NCBI GenBank assembly: GCA_023512835.1
Contig: CM042084.1
Location: forward strand, 57,404,793-57,468,792
Origin: Taxillus chinensis
Taxonomy: Eukaryota; Streptophyta; Magnoliopsida; Santalales; Loranthaceae
Direction of reading: 5' to 3'
Length of the DNA stretch: 64,000 bases
The position numbers and the translations under genes are program-made. The notes beneath the pieces are model-generated. The model was given only the letters and a program-made list of their open reading frames with translations, was not told the origin of the DNA and did no database searches. Shown in pieces: positions 45,014 to 56,410 of the stretch (its first letter is position 1; every line of letters starts with the position of its first letter).

Positions 45014-45655
45014 GACAGCTGTAATGGCCGAAGAGAACCCTAACCCTAGAACAAGGAGTCTTCACTTCTATATATAGGCATCACAAAGATCAAAATGACG
45101 TAGTTTTGATTAAGTGAATCCCAACATCAAAACGACGTAGTTTTGAACACACAAGTTATAACCTTTCCGCACACACACATGACAAAATATCCACAATTCC
45201 AACATACCCCTTTGGGAAAAGATGTTTAGAATCACATAACCAAGGTAACCATGCAAAAAAAAGTCTGCATGCCAATTTGAACGCCAATTCCCCAATTGGC
45301 GTGCAGCTCCAAGTGCACTCAAACTTTACCCCAAGCCTTCTTGCATCATGTAAAAGACATCCATGCAATAAAAACCTTGCACGCCAAATGGGTCCAATTC
45401 ACGTGCACGTCCTTTTGGCCTGAAACTTCTGTGGTAGATAGAAGACATCATTCTAAGAATCTTTTGGTCTGCACGCCAATTCATCTGAGCCCATCTACTA
45501 GGTCAAAATCAACCTCTAAAACCGGACAAAACAGCCTAAAAACGCCTGTATATGCAAAAAGCATCATCCTAGGGCATAAAAGCATGTTAGCAAACTCCCT
45601 AAAACCCAACAATTTAACTTCTTACATGCCGCCAAACACGGGTCATTACAGCCAC

Positions 45656-46450
45656 ACTACATGAAAATCTTTACATGTGCTTTTTATCTCAAGTGGATCC
45701 AAAATCAGTGGATGATGCAGTTTAGGATCACTATTGGATTGATGCTATGCAAGAAGAATTAAATTAGTTCAAGAGACAAAAAGTATGGGAGTTAGTCAAC
45801 AGGCCTAGATCACAGCAAGTCATTGATATGAAGTGGATATTCAGAAACAAATTGGATGTTGACGGTGTTGTGATAAAAAACAAGGCCCGGCTGGTTGCAA
45901 AGGGATACAGACAAGAAGAAAGCATTGACTATGATGAAACCTTTGCACCGGTTGCTAGGATCGAGGCCATCGAATGTTCTTGACATATCGAGATTCAAAG
46001 ACTTTAAAGTCTACCAAATGGATGTCAAGAGTGCATTCTTGAATGGAGACCTCTAAGAAGAAGTCTATGTTGAGCAACCTCCTGGATGTCTAGAGCCAAA
46101 CCAAGAGCACAAAGTGTACGGATTGAAAAAGGGGTTCTATATGGACTGAAGCAAGCACCATGGGCTTGGTATGAAACCTTGTCGAGTTCTTAATTAAGAA
46201 CAAGTTCAGAAAAGGCAAGATTGACCCAACTTTATTTCTCAAGGAAGGAAAAGGATCACCCTTGATTATGCATATCTATGTTGATGACATCATCTTCGGA
46301 TCAAAGGACAAGAAAGAATGTGAAGAATTCTCCCGATTGATGAAAAGTGAATATGAAATGAGTATGATGGGAGAACTCTCATTCTTCCTTGGGTTGGGGG
46401 TCACGGTTCAAGGATGGGGTCTTTATCGGTTAAACCAAATACACAAAAGA
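45656..46450 (+). pseudogene. SIRE-type reverse transcriptase remnant
   Basis: Follows the solo LTR without loss. [70 protein letters not shown], then in other frames [15 protein letters not shown], and HIYVDDIIFGSKDKKECEEF with an intact YVDD at about 46277-46288. GELSFFLGLGVTVQ ends the domain. Stops near 45724, 45766, 45982 and frame changes near 45970 and 46130 disable it. Confidence 0.92.
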
Positions 46451-46453
46451 AAT

Positions 46454-47175
46454 TAAAGATGAGTGATGCCTCTCACATGAAGACACCCATCCCTATAAAT
46501 GCCAAGTTGGATATGGATGAAGCAGGCAGGGAGGTGGATATTACAGAGTATAAAAGCATGATTGGTTTTTTGCTATATCCGACGCAAGTAGACTCGACAT
46601 TATGTTTTCCATATGCATTCGTGCGAGATACGAAGCAAATCCCAAGGAATCTCACATGCTACATGTTAAGAGGATTATGCGGTATCTCAAGGGAACCGAA
46701 AATTTGGGGCTTTGGTATCCAAAGGAGTCTCGATTTCAAATTAAGAGGATATTCAGATATAGACTTTACTAGCTACAAGATTGATAGGAAGAGCACAAGT
46801 GGGACATGCCAACTCCTTGGCAATAGACTTGTATCCTGGTTTAGCAAGAAATAGAATTCAGTTTCAACATCTACAACCGAAGCTGAATATATTATCGTAG
46901 GAAGTCGTTGTGCTCAACTCGCTATGGATGGCCAATCAATTATTAGACTATGGGTTTAATCTCAAGGTTGTGCCACCGTATTGTGATAATACAAGTGTCA
47001 TAACAATCTCCAACAATCCTGTTATGCACCCCAAAACCAAGCACATTGAATCCAGACATCATTTCATTCGAGATCATGTCTCGAAAAAGGACATTTCCCT
47101 GGAGTATATATCCGCCGATGATTAGTAGGTGACATATTCACCAAACCACCTGCATGAAGCTAGGTTTATCGAACT
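46454..47175 (+). pseudogene. SIRE-type RNase H remnant and end of pol
   Basis: Pieces: KMSDASHMKTPIPINAKLDM, EYKSMIGFLLYPTQ, GYSDIDFTSYKIDRKSTSGT then CQLLGNRLVSWFSKK, LDYGFNLKVVPPYCDNTSVI, SNNPVMHPKTKHIESRHHFI and DHVSKKDISLEYISADD, GDIFTKPP. This is the copia RNase H with D (SDIDF), NTS and the KHIE.RHHFIRDHV end. One stop after FSKK and several substitutions are present. The same region on the minus strand at 54844-55614 is the homologue in the second element. Confidence 0.88.
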
Positions 47176-48866
47176 TCTCGACAAAACTTGACATGCTAGA
47201 TTTATCTTCTTAACCTCATTGCATGCCTTGTGTTTCATTTCAACTCTAATACCTTGTGTGTCTTATGCTTAGTTTTTCCATAATACTTAGAGATGCATAA
47301 GTGTGATTCACAACCTCTTACTACGGGTAATTGATAAATCACATGGATAAGACTTGCTACCTCCGAACCTAAGCATAAGACATGTGTGCTAGTTTTTCAT
47401 GAATATTTATAAGTCACAAGAGTGGATTAAAAGGAATTCCATCCGTTACTCATTGAAATGATATACCCATATAAATGCTATTCTTTCCGAGTGTATATCA
47501 CTTGTGTGGCACTACATTTATCAACTAGCAGGAACCGTTGTATTTGATGGTATCGTTGGATGCATGAAAAGGTTCATCAATGATTAAATGCTTTGAGGAT
47601 GACTAAGACTTTAGAATTTGAGAATCATAAAAAGCCTATTACTTAAAAGAGCCCACACCTTACACAATAAAAAAGGCAAGGTGGAAAAAGGCAAATAGTG
47701 TGAAGAAAACAAAGATTTTAGATGTGTATGTCTTAGGAGGAGTCCTCACTATTCCCCTCAATTGTTTTTCTTTCAGAGTAATAGTTGGAGTATTAAATCA
47801 ATGTATCAAAAAGAAAACTATGTTGAGCTCTTCGTATGAAAAGTTTATGAAGAAGCCCTCACAAATTGTGCTTCACAAAATAAATGACAACTCACACAGA
47901 AAAGAAAATATTCATGCTCCAAACTCTATGTACTTGTTGTAAATTAGATGATGATAGAGTGTGTGTACTGATTCTCAATAGGGCTATCATGTCTCCAGTC
48001 ATCTATGGTGAATAGAAAATCATTGTAGGATCAAGGTTTGTGGTAAGATTCGGATGACTATGAGCATACCAAACAGTGTGATCCTAGTTCCTGAATCAAA
48101 CTCAGATCCCATGACGAACGGACAAGGTGAGGCCTCCACCGAGTGAGTTTTGCTAAGACTTGTGAGTTGTGACTTATGAACCCATGACTGAACTACTACA
48201 TATGTCTAACAATGGTTTACTGGATGCTATATTAACATTACGATCAATATCCTGCATAAAGAACATTGTGATGATACCCTTAAACATCCCTAAGTTAAAT
48301 GGAAAAGTAAATGTGCATGAAACAGTTTTCATACATGTAATCTAGGTAATGTTGTTGAAAGAATCCAAGTCGCCATGCGCTTGAGTAAGTACAGCTTATA
48401 ACACTATTCATCATGCATGATTTTATGTGATATATCATATGCTTCACATTTGTGTTTTTTAGTGATGTCAAGGTCCAGAGAAATCTATTCCAGTCGCTGA
48501 ATCCCAAATCAACTAAAGAATCAAAAGTTTCGAAAAACTGCTGCTTTGAAGACTGCTACTTCAGAGATCCGACACTCAGAGAGTCGAAGCCTTGACTACA
48601 CGCAACTTCGAAGAAACACAGTCTCGTGGGTCGAAGAACTTGAACTTCAGTGTACGCTCGTACTCAAGCTTTGAAGACACGTAAGTACGTTATTATGCAC
48701 TCAAATTCAAAATTCACCGACATAATGGTGATGTGCACTTATGCCTTGAGTACACCAACGGGTGGATCTGGAAGATGAAAAGTCGGGTCAGAACTGAGAA
48801 AGACGTGGATCCTAAAGACGAACCGTCACCTCACATGTGGCTTCTTCGGTACGCTTCCCTCTATCA
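47176..48866 (+). other. SIRE spacer between pol and the envelope-like region
   Basis: About 1.7 kb with no supported ORF, as is usual between pol and the envelope-like ORF in SIRE-type elements. The part 48560-48680 has GAGTCGAAG-like words (AGAGAGTCGAAGCC, GGGTCGAAGAAC), like those in the 5' LTR. Confidence 0.45.
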
Positions 48867-48935
48867 TATAAAAGCCACACTTAAAGACAAAGGCTAGTAT
48901 GTTCATCACTGCTTATACCTTCAAACCCTAACCCT

Positions 48936-48971
<36 letters not shown>

Positions 48972-49031
48972 TCTGACCATCTTTGAACCTAACACCTCTC
49001 TCTTTGAGTCTCTCTTTCTCTCTCTAACCTC
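48867..49031 (+). promoter_or_regulatory. Promoter-like block before the envelope-like ORF
   Basis: TATAAAAG at 48867-48874, followed by ACCCTAACCCTAGC (48925-48938), a CT microsatellite of about 15 units (48938-48968) and a further CT-rich leader to the ATG at 49032. The order TATA, pyrimidine-rich 5' UTR, ATG is that of a plant promoter. The sequence has no LTR termini. A role in producing a separate envelope-like transcript is inference. Confidence 0.45.
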
Positions 49032-51150
49032 ATGGCAGGACCAAGCTCATCAATGGTGGTCGGACTTAACGCAATCGTTCTCGAATTTATCGTTGACTGG
49101 GAAGTTGTAAAAGAGGTGAAAGTCAGTTGGATGGACGACTTCGAAATCACCTTGACGAGTTTGGTATGGCATCTGTCTGCTCGGGGATGGATGATATCTT
49201 GGTGGATGACATCTCGAATTTTACAAGACGGTGGTAACTATTGGGAATGAACCGGGTGGCGACTGTTCACGTCATGGAGATTCGTATTTCGGTGGACACA
49301 CTTCGTAAATCCTTGGAACTCCCAACAGGTGACTTCTTTCCTCTTTCTACCCTTTCACAAGAAGCGCATAAAGAAGCTCTAGGGTACTCAGACCCGGGTA
49401 AGAAAGGACAGGGGAGCCCCGAAGATCGAGTTCTCTCGGCTAGGCACTAACCGCCGTTATATTGACCGGACCGATGTTCGATGTGTAAGAGGTCCACTCA
49501 TGACTATGCCATCATGAGCAAATGAAGATGGTGTATAGTGTAGTAAATAGAAGACGGCTGGACGGGAACCATACTACACAATATGTCAAGACACGAAGGA
49601 CCCAGAGGTGTTTTGGTCTTATCCTCACCAAAGTTCTATGGCACCTCCATCCCTCCATGTTCAACACTTGACCTGGTGGTACTCGCTACCTGGCCAAATA
49701 TATTTTCAAGAGCATATACGAAGATGGACAGCTAGAGATCAAGGCCTCGTGAAGAGGCCCGGCTCAAGTGTTCGAAGTCTTGTGGAGGAGGCTGCCAGTT
49801 CCATCGGGGTCCAGCCCGTATTCCACAACAACCGACACCTGTCCCTCAAGCTTCTAGAGTCTCCTATGCATCCGCAGCCTATAAGACATTGCGCGGAGGT
49901 CGTAGAGAAACTTGCAGAAACCATTCTCCCAACCGACCCAATGCCGGAGGAGGCTCAGCCTATTGAGTTGCCCGGAGATACTATAGATGAGAGAGAGCTG
50001 CAGCTGGAGGGCAAACCCCGAACAGGTAGCCCCGGAGGTTGGGGAAAAAGAGCTCTGTTCGTTGAGCTCTCTCAGGGAGTTTGACCTTGATGACTTCTAT
50101 GTGGAGTATGCTAAAGCCCACATGGCCCCCGAAGAGTTGAGGAAGGCATGGATTGCCTTCGGGAAACAAATGGTGAGTCGGGAAAGCCTGGTCACTTGGT
50201 CTGGTTGAGCAGGGTCTCATGAGGAAGGACCCTATAGAGGCTGTATCGGTTGTTGCACCATCACCCATCGTGGCCGAAGCACCTGCTCCATCACCTCATT
50301 GCGATGCCGAGATAGATGCACCAGTGAGGAGGAAGAACTTCGTCTTGAAGAGGCAAGTGATGCTGATGAGGATGAGCCACATGTCTTTAAACATGTTGTA
50401 GTACCTGAGGTAGTTGCTTGGCTTGCCCGTGAATGTCATGAAGTAGCTACCTAGGTGAGTGAGGACTCGGCGGCTCAAATTCCAATAGCCATCCCCATCA
50501 TCTGCTGGGACTCACTCCCGCTCCCTTTCCCTTGAAGACTAGGAGCTCCTAGCCAACAAGCTGGTGGCCAAACTCCTTGCATCGGGACGTCTGGATGTTA
50601 CCTCCTCAATGCAAGGGTTTTAGGAAAGGATCACCACCCTTGAAGATGGTGTGAACAGGTGTGGATGAACTAGAGCTTATGACCTTGGACATGGAGAAAG
50701 TCAAAGGGGAAATGGATTCCCTTACCGGCACAAGCTCCATTGGCTTCCAACGTCTCAAGGAGCATTTTGAGGAAATCAAAATGGCCTACCAAGACCAATT
50801 TGAAAAACTCACCACGGTCATGGGCGCCATTCTCTTGAATGTCGCCGGTTGGCTCTTGGTGAGATCAAGCTTGAAGTGAGGCCGCCACAAAAGTTCTCCG
50901 ATCGGCCCGAACCTGTTCTCGTTGAAGACCCCAGGTCGACTTCCAATGAAGCTCCTCAACCTGGAGGCTACCTATGCTTGTGGACGAAAGTGCCCCTACA
51001 GAGCCCCCTGTCCCCTCGACCCTAGACTCGAAGATGATGCGCCTATTGCCTTACACATGAAGAAGCGCCCATCGTTACTTCATCCTCATCAGCCGGTCTA
51101 CATCCCCACCTACCTCCTCCTCCTCGCAACCTAGCGAAGACGCAGCATAA
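49032..51150 (+). pseudogene. Envelope-like ORF of the plus SIRE element (broken)
   Basis: ATG 49032 begins MAGPSSSMVV; the frame is lost near 49250. Pieces in several frames: VDTLRKSLELPTGDFFPL, EALGYSDPGKK, FDLDDFYVEYAKAHMAPEEL, then EPHVFKHVVVPEVVAWLAR, and MDELELMTLDMEKVKGEMDS with EHFEEIKMAYQDQFEKLTTV at 50661-50880, a coiled-coil-like region followed by a hydrophobic segment AILLNVAGWLLV. The pattern (LR..L.LP.G near the N-terminus, coiled coil near the C-terminus) is shared with the minus-strand region 51043-53236. Known SIRE elements have such an ORF after pol; its function is not established. Confidence 0.6.
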
Positions 51151-53236
51151 GATTTCATTGCCTTGCGTAGCTTCCATCCGCATCGGACGGGTCAAACTCC
51201 GCATAGGATGGGAGGAAGGTATCAGCCTGCGGATGAGGAGAATGGAGGAGGAGCTGGAGGTGTAGTAGAGGAGCTTGGTTGAGAGAAGCAGCTTCATTTG
51301 GGAATTTGAACTCCCTGGGCACAGTGGCAGGCCGCTTCTCGGTCCGAGTATATGGTTGTGGGGCAGAAGGAGTAGACGGATCAGGATGACACTCTCCCCC
51401 CGGTTTGGCGGATCGCCGGGAAGCAACAGGAGGACGAGCCATCGTGTGCGCCGGATCCGCGAAGGAAGTAGACGGGGGAATGGACGGAGGTGGCGACAAG
51501 ATCCATTTTCTCGCTCCATGGAAGTGGAAGAGTCGGTGAGAGCGGAGAGGAGTTGGGCGCCGAGGGCATCAACTTTGGCAGCGATGGCGGAAATTTGGGC
51601 GCTTTGAGCGTGGGCATGTCGGTCCACCGAGCGGAAAGCACAAGATCGGGTGGACCGTGCCAAAAAGAGGCACGCCCAAGTACTAACTCCGGAGCTTTGG
51701 GAGGACTCCCCCGCATGAACAGGAGTAGGAGTGCGGTGGGCGAGGAGTCCGCAGGAGTATCAGCAAGAGCAGGAGCATCCGGAGCATCGAGGCATCCGGG
51801 AGCATCGGAGGCATCCGGAGCATTGGAGGCATCCGGAGCAAGAGACCCGCTTTGACCAGATAAATCAACCACGGGAATCGCGGCGGCAGGAGAAGAGGGT
51901 CCACCTAGCAGAAGAAGGACTTCGGGTAGCAGGGACCGGGCCGGGGGTGTGGGAACGACACATCGGGAATGGCAACCGGCGTAAGAAAGCCGTGGTCCGA
52001 TTCCGGATGATCATGGTCTCCGGGGATTGGGTATTGCGTGTGTAAAACACCCGGAGATCGGTGTCGGGAATGGAGGAGGTGTGGGAGACGGAAACGGAGC
52101 CAAAGGTCCGTTAAGGTGCCGACGGAGAGACGGTCAAGGTAATCTCGGGGTTGAGGTAGAGGAGGCAAAGGAGCTTCCGGAGAAGCGCCGGGACATCGGC
52201 GGTGGCGACAGCAATAGCGGTAGTAACCGCAGCGGCTATAGCGGATGTGGAGGGAGTGGGGACATCGCAGCAGAGAGGGGGCCGAGGAAACAGCCTTTAG
52301 ACGCACCGCGCCGAGAGGCCCCGCAACCTCGGACGGTTCAGCACGGACGCTGGTCGGGAGGCCCGTGAGTGGGAGGGCGCAAGAACGGACCGAATCCGGG
52401 AGGATCGGTGTGCGGAACCGACCTCGTGGGCTTGGCCGTCGGAGGGGTCACCAACAGAGCTGCCTTATTGTTCCGAGGCGGGGAGAACGCGGAGAGCTAC
52501 GGTGGGTCGGCGAGCCGTCATGTTCCCGTCCGGCGTAAGGTGACGAAGGTAATAAGCCGAGGGAAACGAGACAACATCAAATCGGGCAAAATGGTCCGGA
52601 CGTAGATGCCGGAAGACAATGCCGAGGATGCGCCCGAAGGAATGGTTTTTGGAACCATTCGCAAAGAAACGAAATAAGAACATCCCCCAATCCATCGGAA
52701 GGCCTTCAAAAACGCCGTACATGGCCAGGGAGAAGATCGTACGGAACCGAGTCCAGGGCTGATATGCGAGCGCAGGGCATCGACTTAGAATAGTCGCCAT
52801 ACATCGATACGACCCTGGAAGGATTTCACCTTGTATTCCTTCCCTTGTTCGTGCAACCCATAGAAGCCGCCATTGGATCGGCATCCGGGTGCTGTGGTTC
52901 ACCAAGAGGTAGGTGGAGAGCAGCGCGGAGAACAGCAGGAGTGATGATGATGGATTCACCGCGGACAAAAGAGGTTATGGAATCGGTGGTGCGGCGAATC
53001 CGTTGGTAATACTCAAGAATGTCATCGATAAGAAGATCGACGGGATTGGAGACCAGGCCGAGCATGTGCGAGGCTTCAAAAAAGAGGGCGAAGCTGGAAA
53101 AACCAATCCGGAGGATCGAAACAGCATTCCAATCAACTAGATGGCCAGGATTAACGCCGAAAAGAGAGATTCGGGTGCCATTGTAGATTTGATGGGAAGG
53201 AAAAGAGGAAAGGTGAGGTCTTGACAAGAAGAAGCA
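51043..53236 (-). pseudogene. Envelope-like ORF of the minus SIRE element (broken)
   Basis: Starts near 53227 on the minus strand: FGVNPGHLVDWNAVSILRIG, LVSNPVDLLIDDILEYYQRI, FVRGESIIITPAVLRAALHL then PLGEP. A second frame reads GSYRCMATILSRCPALAYQP, FRTIFSLAMYGVFEGLPMDW, MFLFRFF. The C-terminal part has AQSAQISAIAAKVDALGAQL, a coiled-coil-like piece, in a proline/serine-rich background. The arrangement matches the plant transposon-protein (envelope-like) region of SIRE elements. Broken by frameshifts near 52860, 52460, 51900 and 51500. Many plus-strand ORFs here (51275-52605) are shadows. Confidence 0.6.
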
Positions 53237-54843
53237 ACGAGAGGTTTAGGGATTGGAAATGAGCAATACTCGTGCTTCGCAGAATGATCGTAACATATAA
53301 GACCGAGTCCGCAAATGTCGCGTGTCTAGGAATGTGCGAGTGAGATAGGGACCCGGGCGACATGCCGATGTCATTAGTCTGGATATCGATCGTCTCCGAA
53401 TAAAACGATGTCGTGGAGACCGCATGACCAAGTAGAGATTACAACTGGTTGCCATCCAGAGAAGTGTGTGTGCAACCCGAGATAGCGCATTTAATGAATC
53501 ATCATTATTCCTCCTCAAAAGCATGCGACATAGGAGTATACGTGGATTGTCACAATTGAACAAAGTCGGAGTCCGGAGGAAAGAGCCGACACTCATCCGG
53601 AGTTAATAATATTCGTGAAAGAGTATCCAGGAAGAGTAATAGACCTTGTCCGTCGTAAAATGAGTTTGGTGAGAGAGTAAAGTAGATTCCTTTGCAGTCA
53701 AAAAGTCGAAGAGAAGAGAAGTATCACAACACTTCAAATCCGAGACTATGGACTGGATTTATCAATACGGTTGCAAAGAAAATTTGAACCCGTAGCTAAA
53801 TAAAGATATACTGAAAATACAAAAGCTTAACAGGCAAGGATTAGTACGGATTAGAGAAGATAATCAGATGAAAAACAACATAATCCGGACTAATAAGAAA
53901 CAGAACTCATGCATGGCTAAGAATGTAGTAGACGTATGCAATGTGAAAGTGATCAATATTATCGAATCAGGGCATATGTCGGATAGCAATACACAGGTTC
54001 ATATAGGTCAACATAAAGAAACCGTCTTGCCGAACAACAGTAGTTAAGATTAATTAAAGAGCATATGATTTGGCTTCATTAGGATTCATGAGTGAGCAAT
54101 GATAAAGCGAACACATGTCAAAAGAAAGCAGATGATTAGGCAATTAAAATGCATGGTTAGAAGAAAATACATCCAAACATGCCACTTTTCCTGATTTAAA
54201 ACAGCATGTTCATCAGATCCGGAAGTAAAAGTTTAGAGGAGGAATCCGAGACATATTAGGGGTTCATTGCTGCTCCCCGTAGATCATTTAATCCTCTCAA
54301 TGAAAAGCTCCTCCTCGGATAGACGACCAGGAAAGAGGTCATGAGACATATACGGGGGTATTATCGAATAATATATAAAGCATTTTCTCCCCCGTAGATT
54401 TTGCAATCCTCTCGGTTGACATTTCCGGATTATAGAATTCAAGACTGTCTATCTTTTTTAGGAAACTATACGTCTGAGCTGACCAGACTGCGATTGAGTA
54501 TTCATCCACCAGGCATTCCAAACTAACCCATTTCACTTCTTCAACTATGCATGTTAATAGAGTAATCTAAATGAACATGCTTTTGTCACGTGGTGATTAA
54601 TGGAAGTTAAGATCATGAACCCGAAAGAGGTAAATCATATAAACCGTAATTATGTTAGCTTAAACGACTTCATCGGAAACGCAAGCATCCTCCCATAATG
54701 AGGTTGAGATTAATATCGAAACATGAAACCGTTAAACAGTAAGTATGATCAGCAATACAATCAGGTGAGTTTTTACTACTTACAGAAACGTACAATGCAT
54801 GGTCAGTGAGTAAATATACTTGTTGGGTAATTCAAATGAGAAA
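53237..54843 (-). other. Spacer between pol and envelope-like region
   Basis: No supported ORF in either direction. AT-rich, with ordinary short open frames (54339-54536). Position corresponds to the 47176-48866 spacer in the other element. I saw no clear TATA-plus-CT block comparable to 48867-48968. Confidence 0.45.
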
Positions 54844-56410
54844 CTATGCAGAGAAGTCGAGCATACCTAATCGGAAGAGTAGTTCAGAAAACCTCGCATC
54901 AGGTAGGGGCTTTGTAAGTATGTCTGCTAATTGATCTTCAAGTGGCAACATGTTCCAGTTGAAATATGCTTTTGAGAACATGATCGCGTATGAAGTGATA
55001 CCTGACCTCAATGTGCTTCGTCTTAGGATGCATGACAGGATTGTTGCTGATGGCAATTGCACTAGTGTTGTCACAATAAAGTGGAATAGAGGACATGTCG
55101 AATCCGTAGTCGGTAAGTTGACTTTGCATCCAAAGTAGCTGTGCGCAAGAACTTCCGTAGACTATATATTCCGCCTCGCCGGTAGAGGTTGATACGGAAT
55201 CCGCTTCTTACCGAACCATGAGATCAATCTATTTCCAAGAAACCGACACGTACCGCTTGTGCTTTTCCTGTCGATGCGACATCCAGCGAAGTCGGCATCG
55301 TAGTACCCGGATAAGGTGAAGTTGGACTCCTTTGGGTACCGGAGTCCCAAATTCATCGTCCCTTTGAGATACCTTAATATCCGTTTTACATGAAGCATAT
55401 GTGACTCCTTGGGATTCGCCTGGTATCGTGCACAAATGCAAGTTGCAAACATAATGAAGGGCAACTTGTCAGAAGATCTGACAAGGATCCGATCATCCGT
55501 AGTCATCACATTTACCGATATGCCGTCCACATCCGGATCTAACTTGGCACCGACAGGCATGGGAGTTTTGACGGGAGATTGAACCTTCCATACCAAACTT
55601 CTTAATAAGATCACGAGTGTACTTAGCCCGATTAATGAAGATTCCTTCCTTTAATTGTTTGACTTCAATTCCAAGGAAGTAGGACAGCTTCTCCCATCAT
55701 GCTCATTTCAAACTTGTTCGTCATCAACTTAGCAAACTCTTCACAAAGCTTCGGATTCGTTGATCCGAAAATGATATCATCCACGTTTATTTGTCACGAT
55801 CGAGTGTGTCCTTTCTCTTTTTCGTAAAAATAGGGTGGTGTCTATCTTCCCTTTTTGGAAGTTATGAGCAAGAAGGAATTCCGACGATTGTGTCGTACCA
55901 GGCTCTTGGAGCTTGCTTCAAACCATATAGTGCTTTCTGAAGTTTGTAGACAAGATGTCCCGCCTTAGGTTCAATGAAGCCGGGAGGTTGTTCAACATAC
56001 ACCTCCTCTTGAAGGTCTCCATTCAGGAATGCGCTCTTGACGTCCATTTGATAAACTATGAAGTTTTCATATGAAGCATACGCAGATAAACATTCGGATT
56101 GCCTCAAGTCTTGCGACCGGAGCAAAGGTTTCATCATAATCTATTCCTTCTTCTTGATGATATCTTTTGGCTACCATCCCGCTTTGTTCCGGATTACTAT
56201 TCCATCCGTATCAAGCTTGTTCCTGGAACACCCATTTAACGCCAATGACTTGCTGAGACTTAGGCCTTGGTACTAAGGTCCACACATTATTTCTCTTAAA
56301 TTGATTCAGTTCTTCTTGCATGGCTTCTATCCAATTCGAATCTTCAAGAGCTTCATTTACCACTTTTGGTTCTATTTGAGATAGAAAACACGAGTAAAGA
56401 CTCATGTTGG
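54844..56410 (-). pseudogene. SIRE-type RT and RNase H remnant
   Basis: Minus strand, right to left: EDSNWIEAMQEELNQFKRNN, VWTLVPRPKSQQVIGVKWVF (56405-56211), [57 protein letters not shown], then INVDDIIFGS near 55766-55790, where the Tyr of the usual YVDD is Asn. RNase H: RILRYLKGTMNLGLRYPKES, GYYDADFAGCRIDRKSTSGT, RFLGNRLISWFGKK, YCDNTSAIAISNNPVMHPKT, KHIEVRYHFIRDHVLK and DQLADILTKPLPDARFSELL at the pol end. Frame changes near 56220, 55860, 55560 and 55190. Confidence 0.92.

Larger units (their letters stand above)
43819..45650 (-). mobile_element. Solo LTR (family D), minus strand, nested in SIRE
   Basis: 1832 bp with exact GCCAC duplications (43814-43818 and 45651-45655). On the minus strand it runs TGTAATGACCCGTG to AAATCCGGGGCGTGACA, closely matching the chromovirus LTR end at 11640-11729 (GGGTAAAGG.GAG, GTTGGAAATCC). 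TATA-like CTATATATAGG lies at 45068-45077, then the (GA)n leader on the minus strand at 44972-45011. Repeated words CAGGCATAACATCAAAC (44520-44710) form a degenerate repeat. No pol sequence. Confidence 0.9.
38646..51150 (+). mobile_element. SIRE/Maximus-type copia element, plus strand, broken
   Basis: 5' LTR, primer-binding site, gag with CCHC and coiled coil, integrase tail, RT, RNase H, long spacer and an envelope-like region. The order and the long 3' non-pol region with an envelope-like ORF are the SIRE/Maximus pattern. Protease and the integrase catalytic core are deleted; a minus-strand solo LTR sits at 43819-45650; no 3' LTR is seen before the element meets its minus-strand counterpart near 51.1 kb. 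The right limit is an estimate. Confidence 0.8.

Noticed and set aside
44718..45065. 115-codon frame with RERERERE tract on the minus strand
   Set aside because: Caused by the (GA)n microsatellite in the LTR leader.
48925..48938. Interstitial telomere repeat (ACCCTAACCCTAG)
   Set aside because: Only two units. This is a telo-box-like promoter word, not a telomeric tract.
51275..52605. Plus-strand arginine/glycine-rich ORFs
   Set aside because: Shadows of the minus-strand envelope-like coding text, which has the recognised motifs.
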